This document shows, one piece after another, positions 5,225 through 7,248 of a stretch of 7,248 nt of DNA. The position numbers and the translations under genes were made by a program. The stretch lies in NCBI GenBank assembly GCA_015662475.1, contig DQUB01000078.1, positions 1 to 7,248 on the forward strand, read 5' to 3'. This stretch comes from Pyrodictium sp. (GTDB taxonomy: Archaea > Thermoproteota > Thermoprotei_A > Sulfolobales > Pyrodictiaceae). Numbering within the stretch: position 1 is the stretch's first letter; every line of letters starts with the position of its first letter. Below the pieces are notes generated by a model, which did not search any database, was not told where the DNA came from, and saw only the letters and a program-made list of their open reading frames with translations.

Positions 5225-6442
5225 CTACGGAGTTTGAACTAGTGAGAACGGGTAGTAGCAATGCCGCAATTTTAATACTTCCCTATAATTTTCATCTAAT
5301 ATTATGCAGCCTAGTACAACATATTTTGCAGATTTGACTTCTTCTTTCCACATTTTCGGAACTCTACACACTAGTTTTTGTTTACAAAGATCGAGGTTCT
5401 CCACATATGCTGGAATATCACTGCCATCAGCTAACCTTATTGCAGCATAGATTCCACGAGCCCACTTCGAAGGCAGCAATATAGCATCTTTACCCCTTCT
5501 TGCACGGTTTATGTTGCGTGAAATGATCACTTTACTGTTATCGCATATGATCTCAGTATTGGTTTTCCGCTCACTACAGGCAAGAGGTTTGCAAAGGTTT
5601 ACAACTGGTATGTTTGAAATGTCTAGTTCAACAACACTATGTTCTCTGAATAAGTTTGCATAGGCACGTTCACGGTAGATACGACGATCACTTTGCTCTC
5701 TTTCTCTTGCCGTATGGGGTGGAGGTAGGATATGCACATCATATCCTAGACTTTTAAATAATTTAGCTATGTTTTGGTCTCCCATAACAACTACTGTATC
5801 TGCATTAATGGCTTCTGCTATTAGTAGCTTATAGCGTAGTCCATGCCCTCGAACATAGCCATCTGTGTCTATCACAGCAAACTTGCTACCAGCATATCTG
5901 ACGGCATGCAGTGTAGCTACGATAACTCCTTCGGTTGACGCATCAGCTGAAACATGGCCTACAAACCATGCTTTATCGACCACAAGATCTTGTAGCGAAA
6001 ACCCACTCTTACCACATGATGCTGCAACAAAGCCTGGTAGACCAAGCTCGTTTTGTCCAACATCTGATTCGATAAAGCATGCCTTCTCGTAAACAGAGTT
6101 GTAGAGCCATAGACTAAACGTGGACTTGCCTGTATCAGGTGCGCCAACAACAAGTATTCGTCGAAAACCAGAATTTACAATATCCTGTATACCTTTAACC
6201 CAAGTTTCAACAAAACCTTTGTCAAATTCTACCAATGTATAGCGTCCACTAGGCCCACATACAATTTCAGCTTCAAAACCCTTTAGAGAGTAGAAGGTGA
6301 TACCCCGTGCAACTCTTACAACAACACTATCGTTTTCGTGGAGAGTACGTCCAGAGGCAAATGCTTCACCATCGGTTACAGTAACACGAGCTGGCCCATA
6401 GACTACTAGAGCTTTACCAGCTTCAACAACAACCCTTGTCAT
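5225..6442 (-). CDS. Polynucleotide 5'-hydroxyl kinase, Clp1/Grc3 family
   Basis: A 405-residue archaeal Clp1-like kinase, expected to transfer the ATP gamma-phosphate to the 5'-OH of RNA (and possibly DNA) ends; eukaryotic relatives act in tRNA splicing, 3'-end formation and rRNA processing. Residues about 1-75 form a beta-rich N-terminal domain (VVVEAGKALVVYGPARVTV and following). The P-loop domain begins near 94: Walker A GAPDTGKS (100-107), then ESDVGQNELGLPG (125-137), where the family's DxGQ motif lies, GHVSADAS (162-169), and IDTDGYVRGHG (191-201), matching the conserved TxGxxxGxG-like segment. The arginine-rich AREREQSDRRIYRERAY (about 245-261) fits the lid region. Residues about 310-400 form the C-terminal beta-rich domain, with several cysteines (352, 359, 379, 395). 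The ATG at 6440-6442 has GGTGGAG eight bases upstream (6451-6457, minus strand). It diverges from the small basic gene and runs tail to tail with the acidic orphan. Confidence 0.88.
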   Translation of the reverse strand: MTRVVVEAGKALVVYGPARVTVTDGEAFASGRTLHENDSVVVRVARGITFYSLKGFEAEIVCGPSGRYTLVEFDKGFVETWVKGIQDIVNSGFRRILVVGAPDTGKSTFSLWLYNSVYEKACFIESDVGQNELGLPGFVAASCGKSGFSLQDLVVDKAWFVGHVSADASTEGVIVATLHAVRYAGSKFAVIDTDGYVRGHGLRYKLLIAEAINADTVVVMGDQNIAKLFKSLGYDVHILPPPHTAREREQSDRRIYRERAYANLFREHSVVELDISNIPVVNLCKPLACSERKTNTEIICDNSKVIISRNINRARRGKDAILLPSKWARGIYAAIRLADGSDIPAYVENLDLCKQKLVCRVPKMWKEEVKSAKYVVLGCIILDENYREVLKLRHCYYPFSLVQTP

Positions 6443-6482
6443 GCCGTAAACTCCACCAAAAAACTACTAAAAACAGCAAGGC

Positions 6483-6490
6483 TAAATTTA
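6483..6490. promoter_or_regulatory. Palindromic AT element between the RNA kinase and small basic genes
   Basis: TAAATTTA is a perfect palindrome. Counting about 26 bases each way predicts start sites near 6460 on the minus strand (18-base leader holding GGTGGAG for the kinase) and near 6512-6514 on the plus strand, which coincides with a TTG at 6514. Assigned from position and sequence only. Confidence 0.4.
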
Positions 6491-6513
6491 CTAACACATT
6501 GGGTAGCGCAAAA

Positions 6514-6738
6514 TTGAGAACACACATAGCTAAACGCGAGCAACACCAAATAGGAAAGTACAAGGTAACACTAATGTATGATGAAAATGGCAAGATAATT
6601 GGCGCTCTAATAGAGGGGCCTCGTATGACAAGACCAGTATACATAGCAGCAACAGAAAAAACAAAGTTAAAGCTACCTAAACAAGTTGCAAAATTCTTAC
6701 AGAAGCACGGTTTCTCAATAGAACTATCTTCACATTAA
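6514..6738 (+). CDS. Small basic hypothetical protein
   Basis: A 74-residue protein (with the start used here) that I cannot assign to a named family. YKVTLMYDENGKIIGALIEG (residues 16-35) looks like two beta strands joined by a tight DENGK turn; PVYIAATEKTKLKLPKQVA leads into a C-terminal helix KQVAKFLQKHGF (about 56-67). It is Lys-rich and basic, without cysteine or membrane segment; nucleic-acid or ribosome association is possible but unproven. The frame is open back to 6436 (TTG), which would add 26 Lys/Thr/Asn-rich residues and run into the start of the kinase gene; TTG 6499 and ATG 6574 are further options. I prefer TTG 6514 because it matches the start site predicted from TAAATTTA at 6483-6490, implying a leaderless mRNA. 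The end is secure; the start is not. It lies 91 bases before the tRNA gene. Confidence 0.65.
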   Translation: MRTHIAKREQHQIGKYKVTLMYDENGKIIGALIEGPRMTRPVYIAATEKTKLKLPKQVAKFLQKHGFSIELSSH

Positions 6739-6782
6739 CCATCCACTCAACTATAGTGAAGCGAGATAAGCCTAAAAACGCA

Positions 6783-6788
6783 TAAAAT
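6783..6788 (+). promoter_or_regulatory. Possible box A for tRNA-Leu
   Basis: TAAAAT is the best TATA-like hexamer at a workable distance: a start site about 26 bases on would be near 6811, leaving a leader of about 19 bases for RNase P to remove. The other AT-rich candidate, TTTTATGAT at 6819-6827, is too close, since it would place the start inside the tRNA. Confidence 0.35.
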
Positions 6789-6829
6789 CTAAACTTCAAT
6801 CGTGGAACAGCAGTTGCGTTTTATGATGC

Positions 6830-6917
6830 GCGGGGGTGCCCGAGCCAGGTCAAAGGGGTCGGGCTCAGGACCCGATGGCGTAGGCCTGCGTGGGTTCAAA
6901 TCCCACCCCCCGCACCA
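6830..6917 (+). tRNA. tRNA-Leu (anticodon CAG)
   Basis: A complete cloverleaf can be drawn. The acceptor stem is GCGGGGG (6830-6836) with CCCCCGC (6907-6913), discriminator A at 6914, and the CCA end is encoded (6915-6917). The D arm opens with CCC after T8-G9 and closes with GGG after the loop containing AGG. The anticodon stem is TCGGG (6859-6863) with CCCGA (6871-6875), and the loop CTCAGGA carries CAG at 6866-6868, reading the leucine codon CTG. A long variable arm (6876-6889), as expected for a class II tRNA, precedes the T arm GTGGG-TTCAAAT-CCCAC. There is no intron at 37/38 or elsewhere. A single gene with a putative upstream box A; the nearest T-rich stop signal is the hairpin/T tract about 53 bases downstream. 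Confidence 0.97.
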
Positions 6918-6969
6918 CAAATTCTATGTCCTTTACAATATTGACGATATAGGCTATTTCATACAACAT

Positions 6970-7030
6970 AGTTGTTCTTGTCTTCTTGGAACAACTTCAT
7001 AATATTAGTTCTCTTCTGTTTCTTTATTTA
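6970..7030 (+). terminator. Hairpin plus T-rich tract downstream of tRNA-Leu
   Basis: AGTTGTTC (6970-6977) pairs perfectly with GAACAACT (6989-6996) across an 11-base pyrimidine-rich loop. It is followed by a T-rich, pyrimidine-heavy tract from about 7007 to 7030 (TTAGTTCTCTTCTGTTTC and on). Archaeal termination depends mainly on T-rich tracts, so the tract could end transcription from the tRNA; whether the hairpin adds anything is unknown. Confidence 0.4.
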
Positions 7031-7044
7031 TCGAGATTGTTGTA

Positions 7045-7062
7045 AAAGTAGGTAAAGTAGGT
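7045..7062. repeat. Perfect 9-base tandem duplication
   Basis: AAAGTAGGT occurs twice with no gap (7045-7053 and 7054-7062) in otherwise non-repetitive intergenic DNA. It may be replication slippage or a two-site operator for a gene beyond the window; nothing here distinguishes these. Confidence 0.5.
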
Positions 7063-7248
7063 GTGGATTAGAGATTATCGCTAAATTTGTGTCCATGGTT
7101 GTGAAGCCTTTAATTCTTTAGCGTACAATGCTAATTTTTGAGCTATTTTATACAGAGTTTGGTTGTGTTAAAAGATTGAGTAGAGATAAAAGTCTTCATA
7201 TTCTCATGCTCATACTTGATTTAACCTGCTTGGCTTACAATTTGTAGG

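Larger units (their letters stand above)
6918..7248. other. 331-base stretch without a convincing gene
   Basis: No frame on either strand gives more than a short, unconvincing peptide, and no reading frame runs off the right edge. The stretch is AT-rich. It contains an 8-bp hairpin followed by a T-rich tract (6970-7030), a 9-base tandem repeat (7045-7062), and nothing else that I can name. Confidence 0.6.

Noticed and set aside
5052..5261. Minus-strand Ser-rich frame opposite the acidic protein gene
   Set aside because: The Ser/Asn-rich composition is what the complement of Asp/Glu-rich codons gives, and it overlaps the kinase end. The plus frame is more protein-like.
6802..7002. Frame encoding a Gly/Arg-rich peptide across the tRNA
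   Set aside because: It simply translates tRNA-Leu and its flank.
1..7248. CRISPR array, defence island or intact mobile element
   Set aside because: No regularly spaced repeats, no transposase or integrase reading frame, and no recognisable defence genes; the tRNA 3' end is not duplicated within the window, so there is no sign of an integrated element.

Overview
The window looks like a piece of a chromosome from a hyperthermophilic archaeon, most likely of the Crenarchaeota/Thermoproteota (order not fixed). The signs are a CTP synthase and a hexulose-phosphate synthase of archaeal type, a single-domain archaeal Clp1-like RNA 5'-kinase, TATA-like boxes 25-30 bases before inferred transcription starts, several GTG/TTG starts, and a GC-rich tRNA-Leu gene with CCA encoded in the DNA, set in otherwise AT-rich sequence.

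Layout, left to right. (1) A minus-strand winged-helix protein of unknown role (57-740). (2) A 419-base intergenic stretch (741-1159) holding several short inverted repeats, a compact GC-rich island that can fold into a branched RNA-like structure (989-1105), and the promoter of the next gene. (3) A plus-strand PP-loop ATP-pyrophosphatase of the PAPS-reductase-like superfamily (1160-2545), whose 3' end overlaps by 53 bases the 3' end of (4) minus-strand pyrG, CTP synthase (2493-4088). (5) Divergent from pyrG, and apparently sharing one symmetric AT-rich promoter element with it, hxlA for 3-hexulose-6-phosphate synthase (4162-4842). (6) A 101-residue very acidic orphan protein (4912-5217), tail to tail with (7) a minus-strand Clp1/Grc3-type polynucleotide 5'-kinase (5225-6442). 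(8) Divergent from the kinase across a second palindromic AT element, a small basic protein of unknown function (about 6514-6738). (9) tRNA-Leu(CAG) at 6830-6917, followed by 331 bases without a convincing gene, containing an 8-bp hairpin plus T-rich tract and a 9-base tandem repeat.

Functional reading. hxlA and pyrG fit together metabolically: in archaea without a complete pentose phosphate pathway the reverse ribulose-monophosphate route (HPS plus a PHI isomerase, not seen here) makes ribulose 5-phosphate, hence PRPP, for nucleotides, and PyrG makes CTP from UTP. The Clp1-like kinase and the tRNA lie close together but probably have separate promoters.

No CRISPR array, intact insertion sequence, toxin-antitoxin pair or defence operon is visible. 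Most of the window is ordinary housekeeping sequence. The part most worth a second look is the GC-rich structured island at 989-1105, which may be an undescribed small RNA or the worn end of a mobile element.
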